From Streptomyces sp. YPW6 (GTDB lineage: Bacteria; Actinomycetota; Actinomycetes; Streptomycetales; Streptomycetaceae), in assembly GCF_018866325.1 (NCBI RefSeq), contig NZ_CP076457.1:2763001-2827000 (forward strand): a stretch of DNA of 64,000 nt, read 5' to 3'. The notes beneath the pieces were generated by a model. That model was not told the origin of the DNA and made no database searches. It saw only the letters and a list, made by a program, of their open reading frames with translations. Both the position numbers and the translations under genes were made by a program. The first letter of the stretch is position 1. Each line of letters begins with the position of its first letter. This document shows, piece after piece, positions 1 to 7,887 of this stretch.

Positions 1-1
1 G

Positions 2-1114
2 GGCGCCTACGAGACCGGCGCGTACGGCACGGTCGGGTACGACTCCGGTGCCTACGACGCGACCGCCTGGAACTCCGGCGCCACGCCCGGGGACACCGCG
101 TACGAACCCGAACAGACGTCGTATCCGCTGTACGAACAGCAGCAGGACCACGCGACGGAGCCCGAGGGAGCGGCCGAGGCGGACCGGACGGCCGGTGAAC
201 CGGCGGCCGACGTGTCCGCCACCGCCCGGTTCGACGTCCTCGCCCACGACGTCGCACCGGACACCGCACCGGACGTCACCCCGGCTGCGGCGGAGCAGGA
301 CGCCGACGACGACTTCCCCGCCCCGCACTCCGTGAACCGCACCGCGGCCCGTCCCCCCGCCCCGCGCAGCCGGGCCCGCCGCCGCACCCCCGCCAAACGC
401 TCCGCCCTGCTCACCGTCGCGGTGCCCTCCGCCTGCGTGATGAGCGTCGCGGGCATTGCGGCCGCCTCGGTCGGGATGCCCGGCGGCGAGGAGAAGCCGG
501 AGGAGACGACCACCTCGCTGGCGGTCGCCGACCCCAGCACGGTCAAGCCGGTCGCCGCGAACAACCGGCTGGACAGCCAGCTGGCGCAGCTCTCCGAGGG
601 CAGCGACGACTTCCGCGAGCGCGCGAGCCGCACCCAGGAGCGCATCGACCTGCGGGAGCGGCAGGCGGCGGAGAAGAAGAAGCGCGAGGAGGAGGCCGCA
701 CGTCGCGAGGCGCTGCGCCCCAAGTTCTTCCTGCCGGTCAAGCAGCACGGGCTCTCCGCCTACTACGGCCAGGCGGGCGTCAACTGGATGTCCGTGCACT
801 CGGGCATCGACTTCCCCGTCTCGTACGGCACTCCGGTGATGGCCGCGACCGACGGCACCGTACGCACCCAGCTGAACAGCGCCTACGGGGTCATGGCGAT
901 CGTCACCGCCGCCGACGGCACCGAGACCTGGTACTGCCACCTCAGCAGCACCAAGATCCGCTCGGGCCCGGTGAAGGCCGGCGACGTCATCGCGTACTCC
1001 GGGAACTCCGGGAACTCCACCGGCCCGCACCTGCACTTCGAGGTCCGGCCCGGCGGCGGCGCGGCGATCGACCCGCTGGTGTGGCTGCGCAGCAAGGGCC
1101 TCAACCCGGCCTGA
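2..1114 (+). CDS. M23 family metallopeptidase, 5' end outside window
   Basis: The frame is open from the window edge, so the N-terminus is missing and about 370 residues are visible. A Gly/Tyr/Ala-rich cytoplasmic stretch comes first. A membrane segment follows at about visible residues 136-160 (LLTVAVPSACVMSVAGIAAA), then a charged coiled coil at about 205-238 rich in E, R and K. The C-terminal peptidase domain has the zinc ligand motif HSGIDF near 266 and HLHFE near 343. M23 enzymes cleave peptide cross-bridges of peptidoglycan outside the cell. This one is probably a membrane-anchored wall hydrolase or an activator of one. It converges on pcrA, with a strong hairpin between them. Confidence 0.9.
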   Translation, partial: GAYETGAYGTVGYDSGAYDATAWNSGATPGDTAYEPEQTSYPLYEQQQDHATEPEGAAEADRTAGEPAADVSATARFDVLAHDVAPDTAPDVTPAAAEQDADDDFPAPHSVNRTAARPPAPRSRARRRTPAKRSALLTVAVPSACVMSVAGIAAASVGMPGGEEKPEETTTSLAVADPSTVKPVAANNRLDSQLAQLSEGSDDFRERASRTQERIDLRERQAAEKKKREEEAARREALRPKFFLPVKQHGLSAYYGQAGVNWMSVHSGIDFPVSYGTPVMAATDGTVRTQLNSAYGVMAIVTAADGTETWYCHLSSTKIRSGPVKAGDVIAYSGNSGNSTGPHLHFEVRPGGGAAIDPLVWLRSKGLNPA

Positions 1115-1120
1115 CGGCAC

Positions 1121-1167
1121 GCACGGGAGCGGGGGAGGGCTTCGACGGCCCTCCCCCGCTCCCGTGC
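1121..1167. terminator. Bidirectional terminator hairpin
   Basis: A perfect 20-base-pair inverted repeat (1121-1140 with 1148-1167) has a 7-base loop. It fills the 61-base gap between the convergent M23 peptidase and pcrA genes. There is no U tract, as is usual in Streptomyces. Confidence 0.9.
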
Positions 1168-1175
1168 CTTCCGGC

Positions 1176-3614
1176 CTACAGCTTCTCGACCGGCGCGTAC
1201 CGCAGGAGCAGCTTCTTCGGGCGGTCGTCGCCGAAGTCGACCGTCGCCTTGGCCTGGTCGCCGTGGCCCTCGACGGCCGTCACCGTGCCCAGGCCGAACT
1301 GGTCGTGCGTCACCCGGTCCCCGACGGCCAGGGCGACCGTCGGCTTGTCCGAGGAGCGCCGGGTCGCGAAGCCCGAGGGGCCGGAGCGGGAGCGGGAGGA
1401 GGACAGCGAGGACGTGATGCCGGAGGTGGGACCGGCGGGGGCGGCCATCGGGCCCTTGCGCTTCCACTCCAGGTGCGCCTCCGGGATCTCCTCCAGGAAC
1501 CGCGACGGCGGGTTGTACGAGGGCTGGCCCCAGGCGCTGCGCATCGCGGCCCGGGTCAGATAGAGCCGCTCGCGGGCGCGGGTGATGCCGACGTAGGCGA
1601 GGCGGCGCTCCTCCTCCAGCTCCTTGGTCTGGCCGAGGGCCCGCATGTGCGGGAAGACGCCGTCCTCCAGGCCGGTGAGGAAGACGACGGGGAACTCCAG
1701 GCCCTTCGCGGTGTGCAGGGTCATCAGCGTGATGACGCCGGAGCCGTCCTCGTCCTCGTCGGGGATCTGGTCGGAGTCCGCGACGAGCGCGACCTTCTCC
1801 AGGAACTCCGCGAGCGTGCCCGCGCCCTCCTCCTCGCCGCGCTCCTGCTCGAATTCGAGAGCGACGGCGGCGAGTTCCTGGAGGTTCTCGATGCGGGTCT
1901 CGTCCTGCGGGTCGGTGGAGGCCTGGAGCTCGGCGAGATAGCCCGTGCGCTCCAGGACGGCTTCCAGCACGACGGCCGGTCCGGCGCCGGACTCGACGAT
2001 CGTGCGCAGCTCCTCCATCAGCGTGTTGAACCGCTTGACGGCGTTGGAGGAACGGGCCGCCATGCCGTACGCCTCGTCGACGCGGCGCAGCGCCTGCGGG
2101 AAGGAGATCTTCTCGCGCAGCGACAGGGCGTCGATCATGGCTTCGGCGCGGTCCCCGATGCCGCGCTTGGGGACGTTGAGGATGCGGCGGAGCGGGACGC
2201 TGTCCTCGGGGTTGGCGAGGACCCTCAGATAGGCCAGGACGTCCCGGACCTCCTTGCGCTCGTAGAAGCGCACGCCGCCGACGACCTTGTAGGGCAGGCC
2301 GACGCGGATGAAGACCTCTTCGAAGACACGGGACTGGGCGTTGGTCCGGTAGAAGACGGCGACGTCGCCCGCCTTGGCGTCGCCCGCGTCGGTGAGCCGG
2401 TCGATCTCGTCGGCGACGAACTGCGCCTCGTCGTGCTCGGTGTCGGCGACATAGCCGGTGATGCGGGCGCCGGTGCCGGCGTTGGTCCACAGGTTCTTCG
2501 GGCGGCGGCTCTCGTTGCGCTCGATGACGGCGTTGGCGGCGGAGAGGATCGTCTGCGTGGAGCGGTAGTTCTGCTCCAGCAGGATCGTGGTCGCGCTCGG
2601 GTAGTCCTCCTCGAACTGGAGGATGTTGCGGATGGTCGCGCCCCGGAAGGCGTAGATCGACTGGTCCGCGTCACCGACCACGCACAGCTCGGCGGGGGCG
2701 TCGTCCTCGCCGGCCGGGCCGACCAGCTCACGGACCAGCGTGTACTGGGCGTGGTTGGTGTCCTGGTACTCGTCGACGAGGACGTGGCGGAAGCGGCGGC
2801 GGTAGTGCTCGGCGACGTCCGGGAAGGCCTGGAGGAGGTGGACCGTCGTCATGATGATGTCGTCGAAGTCCAGGGCGTTGGCCTCGCGGAGGCGGGCCTG
2901 GTAGAGCGCGTACGCCTGGGCGAGGGTCTTCTCGAAACCATCCGCGGCCTGCCCGGCGAAGGTCTCCTCGTCGATGAGCTCGTTCTTGAGGTTGGAGACC
3001 TTGGCGGTGAAGGACTTGGGCGGATAGCGCTTGGGGTCCAGGTCCAGATCGCGGCAGACCAGGGCCATCAGGCGCTTGGAGTCGGCGGCGTCGTAGATCG
3101 AGAAGGACGAGGTGAAGCCGAGCTTCTTCGACTCGCGGCGCAGGATGCGGACGCACGCGCTGTGGAAGGTCATGACCCACATGGCGCCCGCGCGCGGACC
3201 CACGAGCTGCTCGACGCGCTCCTTCATCTCGCCCGCGGCCTTGTTGGTGAAGGTGATCGCGAGGATCTGCCCGGGGTGCGTGCCGCGCTCGGCCAGCAGG
3301 TGGGCGATGCGGTGGGTGAGCACCCGGGTCTTGCCGGAACCGGCCCCGGCGACGATGAGCAGCGGGGATCCGGCGTGCACGACGGCGGCGCGCTGCTCGG
3401 TGTTCAGTCCTTCGAGCAGCCCGGCGGAATCGATTGCCGGGCGCGGGTGGCCGTCCCGGTAGTACCCGTCGCGGGGCGGCGGGGGCGCGTCGTAGACACC
3501 CTCGAAGAGTCCCTCCGGCACCGCTTCGGGCGCGTGGTCCTCGGGGGGCGGCGGGGGGCCGTCCTCCGCGGGCTGGAGGCCGGTCAGGAAACTGTCGTCA
3601 AAGAGGCTGCTCAT
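1176..3614 (-). CDS. pcrA: ATP-dependent DNA helicase PcrA/UvrD
   Basis: This 812-residue superfamily 1A helicase unwinds DNA 3' to 5' in repair and in clearing the replication fork. All signature motifs are present: Walker A AGAGSGKTR near residue 90, TFTNKAA, DEYQDTN, GDADQSIYAFRGA, EQNYRST, TAKGLEFPVVFLTGLEDG and YVGITRARERL. The C-terminus ends in a Tudor-like domain (GDRVTHDQFGLGTV), which in this family contacts RNA polymerase. The N-terminal 70 residues are Pro/Asp/Glu-rich and variable. The ATG at 3614 follows GGGAGG. It is a single-gene unit with its own terminator. Confidence 0.95.
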   Translation of the reverse strand: MSSLFDDSFLTGLQPAEDGPPPPPEDHAPEAVPEGLFEGVYDAPPPPRDGYYRDGHPRPAIDSAGLLEGLNTEQRAAVVHAGSPLLIVAGAGSGKTRVLTHRIAHLLAERGTHPGQILAITFTNKAAGEMKERVEQLVGPRAGAMWVMTFHSACVRILRRESKKLGFTSSFSIYDAADSKRLMALVCRDLDLDPKRYPPKSFTAKVSNLKNELIDEETFAGQAADGFEKTLAQAYALYQARLREANALDFDDIIMTTVHLLQAFPDVAEHYRRRFRHVLVDEYQDTNHAQYTLVRELVGPAGEDDAPAELCVVGDADQSIYAFRGATIRNILQFEEDYPSATTILLEQNYRSTQTILSAANAVIERNESRRPKNLWTNAGTGARITGYVADTEHDEAQFVADEIDRLTDAGDAKAGDVAVFYRTNAQSRVFEEVFIRVGLPYKVVGGVRFYERKEVRDVLAYLRVLANPEDSVPLRRILNVPKRGIGDRAEAMIDALSLREKISFPQALRRVDEAYGMAARSSNAVKRFNTLMEELRTIVESGAGPAVVLEAVLERTGYLAELQASTDPQDETRIENLQELAAVALEFEQERGEEEGAGTLAEFLEKVALVADSDQIPDEDEDGSGVITLMTLHTAKGLEFPVVFLTGLEDGVFPHMRALGQTKELEEERRLAYVGITRARERLYLTRAAMRSAWGQPSYNPPSRFLEEIPEAHLEWKRKGPMAAPAGPTSGITSSLSSSRSRSGPSGFATRRSSDKPTVALAVGDRVTHDQFGLGTVTAVEGHGDQAKATVDFGDDRPKKLLLRYAPVEKL

Positions 3615-3910
3615 CGCCTCCCGAGTCTAGGCGGCCGGACCGACAACCTTCCGCCGAAGCCGGGAAGCGGTCGGCAGCGGCCGCCGGGACCCGGGGAACC
3701 GCCCGCCCGTCACCCGTACGCACGGAGAGCGGACGTCCACGGTCCGTGAAGGACGGCCCGGTCGGAGGGGGTGCCGGACCTCCGATCCGGACAGGTCACG
3801 AAAATGTATCGGGCATATCGCTCATCGTCCTTCCCAGCGGTGGGGCGCTTTGGCTAGCGTGCTCGGTCAGGTGATCCGTACCTCCCTGAGGCGAACCGCG
3901 CCTGACGGAC
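3615..3910. other. Intergenic promoter region between pcrA and the riboswitch
   Basis: About 300 bases without a gene separate divergent pcrA and the riboswitch-controlled hydrolase. The hexamer TAGCGT at 3853-3858 is a reasonable -10 element for the plus-strand transcript that carries the riboswitch. I see no convincing -35 element and no small ORF. Confidence 0.4.
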
Positions 3911-4056
3911 ACCTCTGCCGAATCCGCGCCGCCTCCCCGGCGGTCCGGAACCGGGGACCCACACGCAGCACCGGGGTGAATCGGCCCGCACTCCCGTATG
4001 CGGACCGTAGGACAGCCTTCCGTTCCGTCCGAACCCGACAGCTAACCCGGTAGGCG
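3911..4056 (+). ncRNA. ydaO-yuaA (c-di-AMP) riboswitch
   Basis: The leader contains the conserved blocks of the ydaO class in order: GCCGAATCC near 3918, GGAACCGGGGACCCA near 3947, GGGGTGAATC near 3974, and the 3' signature CGACAGCTAACCCGGTAGGCG ending at 4056. In actinobacteria this riboswitch binds cyclic di-AMP and turns off genes for secreted wall hydrolases. It ends just before the Shine-Dalgarno of the NlpC/P60 gene, which fits control of that gene. The class call rests on sequence blocks, not on a folded covariance model. Confidence 0.93.
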
Positions 4057-4079
4057 GTCCACGGAAGGAGATGCCGGTC

Positions 4080-5267
4080 TTGGCATCGCATCGCAAGCCG
4101 CGCACGAAGGTGCGCACCACCACCCCCGCCGTCGGACTGACGACGGCCGCGCTGGCCTCGGTGACGCTGCTCTCCACGCAGAGCGCCACGGCGGCGCCCG
4201 CGGAGCCGAAGCCCGCCATCGAGGACGTGCAGAAGAAGGTCGACGCCCTGTACCGGCAGGCGGGCACGGCCACCCAGGAGTACAACCGGGCCAAGGCCGC
4301 CTCCTCGTCGCAGCAGAAGAAGGTCGACGGGCTGCTCGCGGACGTGGCGAAGCGGACCGAGAAGATCAACGAGGCGCGCCGGGCGCTGGGCTCCTACGCG
4401 GCGGCCCAGTACCGCAGCGGCGGCATCGCTCCCACGGCGACGTTCTTCCTCGCGGACGACCCGCAGGGGTACTTCGACCAGAGCCGGCTGATGGACCGGG
4501 CGACGCAGCGGCAGCAGATGGCCCTGAGTGACTTCCGTACGCAGCAGGCCTCGGCGGCGAAGAAGCGCGCGGAGGCCGTGAAGAGTCTGGAGACCCTCAC
4601 CGAGACGCAGGCCACGCTCGCCTCCAGCAAGAAGGACGTCCAGGCCAAGCTGACCGAGGCGCGCGAGCTGCTGTCCCGGCTGACCGCCGAGGAGAAGGCG
4701 CGGCTGGCGGAGCTGGAGCGGCGGAAGGAGGCCGAGGCGAAGGAGAAGGCGGCGAAGCTGGCCGCCCGCCAGGCCGCCGAGGCGAAGCAGAAGGCCGAGG
4801 CCGAGGAGCAGGCCCGCGAGGAGGCGGCGCGGGATTCCGGCGGCGGTCCGGGATCCGGATCGGGCACCGGTACGGGCACGGACACGGGGTCCGGGTCCGG
4901 TACGGACAGCGGTTACGCCGCCAAGGCGGAGAAGGTGCTGGCCTTCGCCCGCGCCCAGATCGGCAAGCCGTACGTGTGGGGGGCCTCGGGTCCCGCCAGC
5001 TACGACTGCTCGGGGCTGACGCAGGCGGCCTGGCGGGAGGCGGGCGTGACCCTGCCCCGGACCACCTGGGACCAGGTCGAGGTCGGCACGCGGGTCGCCA
5101 CGTCCGACCTCCGGCCCGGGGACCTGGTGTTCTTCTACGACGACATCAGCCACGTCGGCATCTACAAGGGCGACGGGATGATGATCCACGCCCCGAAGCC
5201 CGGTGCGAACGTGCGCGAGGAGTCGATCTACTACATGCCGATCTACGGGAGCGTCCGCCCGGCGTGA
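4080..5267 (+). CDS. Secreted NlpC/P60 peptidoglycan hydrolase (riboswitch-controlled)
   Basis: This is a 395-residue endopeptidase that should cut stem peptides of peptidoglycan. GGAAGGAG at 4062-4069 abuts the ATG at 4071 but sits 10 bases before TTG 4080, and starting there gives MASHRKPRTK, the usual N-terminus of this Streptomyces family. I therefore choose TTG. A twin-arginine-free signal peptide ends near AAPAEP. A long coiled coil (about 40-260) is rich in K/E/A, with a Gly/Ser/Thr linker. The C-terminal NlpC domain has catalytic Cys in YDCSGLTQAAW and His in DISHVGIY. Expression is probably set by c-di-AMP through the leader. Confidence 0.93.
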   Translation: MASHRKPRTKVRTTTPAVGLTTAALASVTLLSTQSATAAPAEPKPAIEDVQKKVDALYRQAGTATQEYNRAKAASSSQQKKVDGLLADVAKRTEKINEARRALGSYAAAQYRSGGIAPTATFFLADDPQGYFDQSRLMDRATQRQQMALSDFRTQQASAAKKRAEAVKSLETLTETQATLASSKKDVQAKLTEARELLSRLTAEEKARLAELERRKEAEAKEKAAKLAARQAAEAKQKAEAEEQAREEAARDSGGGPGSGSGTGTGTDTGSGSGTDSGYAAKAEKVLAFARAQIGKPYVWGASGPASYDCSGLTQAAWREAGVTLPRTTWDQVEVGTRVATSDLRPGDLVFFYDDISHVGIYKGDGMMIHAPKPGANVREESIYYMPIYGSVRPA

Positions 5268-5314
5268 CCCGGTGTCCGGACCTGAGGCCGCCCCCCGGAC
5301 GACCGGGACCGGCC

Positions 5315-5668
5315 TCAGGTCCAGACCGTGGCGATGAAGATGTTGGCGGTCGTCAGGGCGCCGACCGCGATGAACGGGCCCTTGCCCGTCTTCTCCTCGT
5401 CGCGCTTGACGTAGACCAGGGCGAGGATCACGACCAGCAGCGCCAGCTTGATACCGACCTTGACGTTGTTCACGGTCTGGTCGTCGGCCTGGTTGAGGCC
5501 GACCAGGACCATGCCGGTGACCAGCATGGTCAGCGCGCCGTGCAGCATCGCGGGGGTGAAGCGCGCGGCCCCGGACCCCATGGCCTTCATCTGCGTCAGG
5601 AAGCCGCCCAGCAGGGAGGCGATGCCGATGATGTGCAGGGCGACGAAGACATTGATGAGTACGTCCAT
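5315..5668 (-). CDS. Small integral membrane protein, four predicted helices
   Basis: The 117-residue protein has hydrophobic segments at about 3-23, 40-58, 69-86 and 98-115. A short positively charged loop (YVKRDEEKTGKG) follows the third. I recognise it as a conserved Streptomyces membrane protein without assigned function. No enzyme motif is visible. The ATG at 5668 has no clear Shine-Dalgarno. It is flanked by two plus-strand NlpC hydrolases. Upstream lies an AGGCTTACCT sequence resembling half of an iron box, which could mean metal control, but the match is partial. Confidence 0.7.
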   Translation of the reverse strand: MDVLINVFVALHIIGIASLLGGFLTQMKAMGSGAARFTPAMLHGALTMLVTGMVLVGLNQADDQTVNNVKVGIKLALLVVILALVYVKRDEEKTGKGPFIAVGALTTANIFIATVWT

Positions 5669-5704
5669 GGCTCGGCAGCCTAGCCATGGCCAAAGTTTTA
5701 CCCT

Positions 5705-5724
5705 TCAGTGAGGTAAGCCTTCCT
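5705..5724 (-). promoter_or_regulatory. Possible degenerate iron-box half site
   Basis: Read on the minus strand, AGGCTTACCT matches the right half of the actinobacterial DmdR/IdeR box, but the left half is poor: about 11 of 19 consensus positions. It lies about 40 bases upstream of the small membrane protein start. Treat it as a hint only. Confidence 0.25.
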
Positions 5725-5762
5725 CGCCCGCCCCCGGCCTCTCTCCCCCCTGATGGCTCGGC

Positions 5763-5852
5763 CTCCTTGACGGCTTCGGCCTCTTTGCTGCATTCGGCTT
5801 CCTTGCCGCCTACGGCTTCCTTGCCGCCTTCGACTTCCTTGATCGATTCGAT
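5763..5852. repeat. Five degenerate 18-bp tandem repeats
   Basis: Five consecutive 18-base units (5763, 5781, 5799, 5817, 5835) share the pattern yTCCTTGxCGxxTTCGGC. On the minus strand they read as hexapeptides KEAxxx in an open frame starting at ATG 5855. The frame then runs into the membrane protein gene out of phase, so I do not call a protein. The array dominates the 318-base gap between the membrane protein and the second NlpC gene. Confidence 0.75.
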
Positions 5853-5986
5853 CATCCGTGACCGGCGAAACGTCACATCAGGGCAATACCTGTCATGGCG
5901 ACTCTTTTCCCCTCGCCAGGATTAGCGTCCATCCCGGACCCGCCGCCGTTTCCCGGCGGACAGCCGAGAGGAAGGATGCCGCCCCC

Positions 5987-7066
5987 GTGGCAGCGCACCG
6001 CAGGTCAGCTCATCGAAAACCCAAGCAGCGCCCGCTCTTCGGCCCTGCTGCCCGCACCGCCGCCACCCTGGCGCTCGCCGGGGCCGCCACCGCCGGATCG
6101 GTCACCGGTGCGGGGGCGGCCCCCGCCGAACCGGCCCCCACCGCGGACCAGGTGAAGGCGAAGGTCGACCGGCTCTACCACGACGCCGAGGTCGCCACCG
6201 AGAAGTACAACGGAGCGAAGGAGAAGGCGGATGCCGCCACCCGCGCCGTCGACGCCCTGACCGACGAGGCCGCCCGCCGCACCGACCGCCTCAACACCGC
6301 CCGGCACGCGCTCGGTTCACTGGCCACCGCGCAGTACCGCTCCGGCACCCTGGATCCGGCCCTGCAACTGGCGCTCTCCTCCGACCCCGACGCCTATCTG
6401 CAACGCGCCTCCTACCTCGACCGGGCGGGCGACCGGCAGAGCGGGCTGCTGCGGAACATCAAGCGGCAGGTCTCCCGGATCTCCCAGGTCAAGGCCCGCG
6501 CCGACGAGGAGACCGAACGCCTCGCCGCCCGGCGCACCGAACTGCGCGAGCACCGCGCCGCGATCCGCACCAAGCTGGCCGACGCCCGGAAGCTGCTGGC
6601 CACCCTGACCGCCGACGAACGGGCCGACGTCGAACGCGCCGCCGACGCCCGGCACGGCGGCGGCCCGGTCCACGCCGACCGCTCCACCGCCCGCAGCGGC
6701 CCCGCACCGGCCACCGGCTCCCGCGCCGGGCAGGCCATCGCCTTCGCCCGCGGCGCGATCGGCAAGCCGTACGTCTGGGGCGCGACCGGACCGAACGCCT
6801 TCGACTGCTCCGGCCTCACCCAGGCGGCCTGGAAGGCCGCGGGGGTCAGCCTGCCGCGCACCACCTACACCCAGATCAACGCCGGACAGCGCATCCCGCG
6901 CTCCCAACTGGCCCCCGGCGATCTGGTGTTCTTCTACTCCGGGATCAGCCATGTCGGCCTCTACATCGGCGGCGGCGAGATGATCCACGCCCCGCGTCCG
7001 GGAGCACCGGTGCGCATCGCGCCGATCGACCAGATGCCGTTCGCGGGCGCGACCCGGGTGGCGTAG
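5987..7066 (+). CDS. Secreted NlpC/P60 peptidoglycan hydrolase
   Basis: This 359-residue protein is a paralogue of the riboswitch-controlled hydrolase about 2 kb upstream. The start chosen is GTG 5987, which follows GAGGAAGGA by about ten bases and gives MAAHRRSAHRKPKQ, matching family N-termini. Longer in-frame starts upstream look non-coding. It has a signal peptide to about residue 45, a coiled coil at about 55-220, a short linker, then the NlpC domain with Cys in FDCSGLTQAAW and His in GISHVGLY. I see no ydaO leader in front, so its control must differ from its paralogue. Confidence 0.93.
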   Translation: MAAHRRSAHRKPKQRPLFGPAARTAATLALAGAATAGSVTGAGAAPAEPAPTADQVKAKVDRLYHDAEVATEKYNGAKEKADAATRAVDALTDEAARRTDRLNTARHALGSLATAQYRSGTLDPALQLALSSDPDAYLQRASYLDRAGDRQSGLLRNIKRQVSRISQVKARADEETERLAARRTELREHRAAIRTKLADARKLLATLTADERADVERAADARHGGGPVHADRSTARSGPAPATGSRAGQAIAFARGAIGKPYVWGATGPNAFDCSGLTQAAWKAAGVSLPRTTYTQINAGQRIPRSQLAPGDLVFFYSGISHVGLYIGGGEMIHAPRPGAPVRIAPIDQMPFAGATRVA

Positions 7067-7191
7067 CCCCGGGCCGCGGCGCCAGGCGCCATGCGCCGGC
7101 ACCGGGCTCCCGCACCGGACGCCGGCACGAGGCCCCGGTACCGGGCCGGCACGGGCCCCTGGCCCCCGTCCCCGTCCCCTGGCCCCCGGTC

Positions 7192-7887
7192 TCAGACCAG
7201 CCGTCGCGCCGTCGCCCAGCGGGTCAGTTCGTGCCGGTTGGAGAGCTGGAGCTTGCGCAGCACCGCCGAGACGTGCGACTCGACCGTCTTCACCGAGATG
7301 AACAGCTGCTTGGCGATCTCCTTGTAGGCGTAGCCGCGGGCGATCAGCCGCAGGACCTCGCGCTCGCGCTGGGTGAGGCGGTCCAGGTCCTCGTCGACCG
7401 GCGGGGCGTCCGTGGAGGCGAAGGCGTCCAGGACGAACCCGGCCAGTCGGGGCGAGAAGACCGCGTCGCCCTCCTGGACCCGGAAGACGGAGTCGACGAG
7501 GTCGGTGCCGGTGATCGTCTTGGTGACGTAGCCGCGGGCGCCGCCCCGGATCACGCCGATGACGTCCTCGGCCGCGTCCGACACGGAGAGCGCGAGGAAG
7601 CGGACCGGGTTCTCCACCGCGCCCATCAGCGGGGCGCAGCGGCGGAGCACCTCGACGCCGCCGCCGCCCGGGAGGTGGACGTCGAGGAGGACGACCTCGG
7701 GGCGGGTCGCGGTGATGACGGTGACCGCCTGGTCGACGTCGGCGGCCTCGCCGACCACCTCGACGCCGGTCTCCTCGGTGCGGCCGATCTCGGCCTGCAC
7801 CCCGGTGCGGAACATCCGGTGGTCGTCGACGAGCACGACCCGTACCCGCCGCTCCGGGCCCCCGGTGGCCCCGGTGTTCTCGGTCAT
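7192..7887 (-). CDS. NarL/LuxR-family response regulator
   Basis: This 231-residue regulator has a receiver domain with phospho-acceptor Asp in VVLLDVHLPG near residue 72. The DNA-binding domain is LTQREREVLRLIARGYAYKE followed by KTVESHVSAVLRKLQL. Its start overlaps the stop of the sensor kinase gene by 4 bases (ATGA), so the two are translationally coupled and are partners. With the PspC/LiaF-like protein nearby, it likely controls a cell-envelope stress response. Its targets are not visible, but an inverted repeat upstream of the kinase gene is a candidate site. Confidence 0.92.
   Translation of the reverse strand: MTENTGATGGPERRVRVVLVDDHRMFRTGVQAEIGRTEETGVEVVGEAADVDQAVTVITATRPEVVLLDVHLPGGGGVEVLRRCAPLMGAVENPVRFLALSVSDAAEDVIGVIRGGARGYVTKTITGTDLVDSVFRVQEGDAVFSPRLAGFVLDAFASTDAPPVDEDLDRLTQREREVLRLIARGYAYKEIAKQLFISVKTVESHVSAVLRKLQLSNRHELTRWATARRLV

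Noticed and set aside
1164..3749. Plus-strand open frame of over 800 codons opposite pcrA
   Set aside because: It is the antisense shadow of a conserved helicase in GC-rich DNA: no domain motifs, no ribosome site, and low-complexity Gly/Leu/Val composition.
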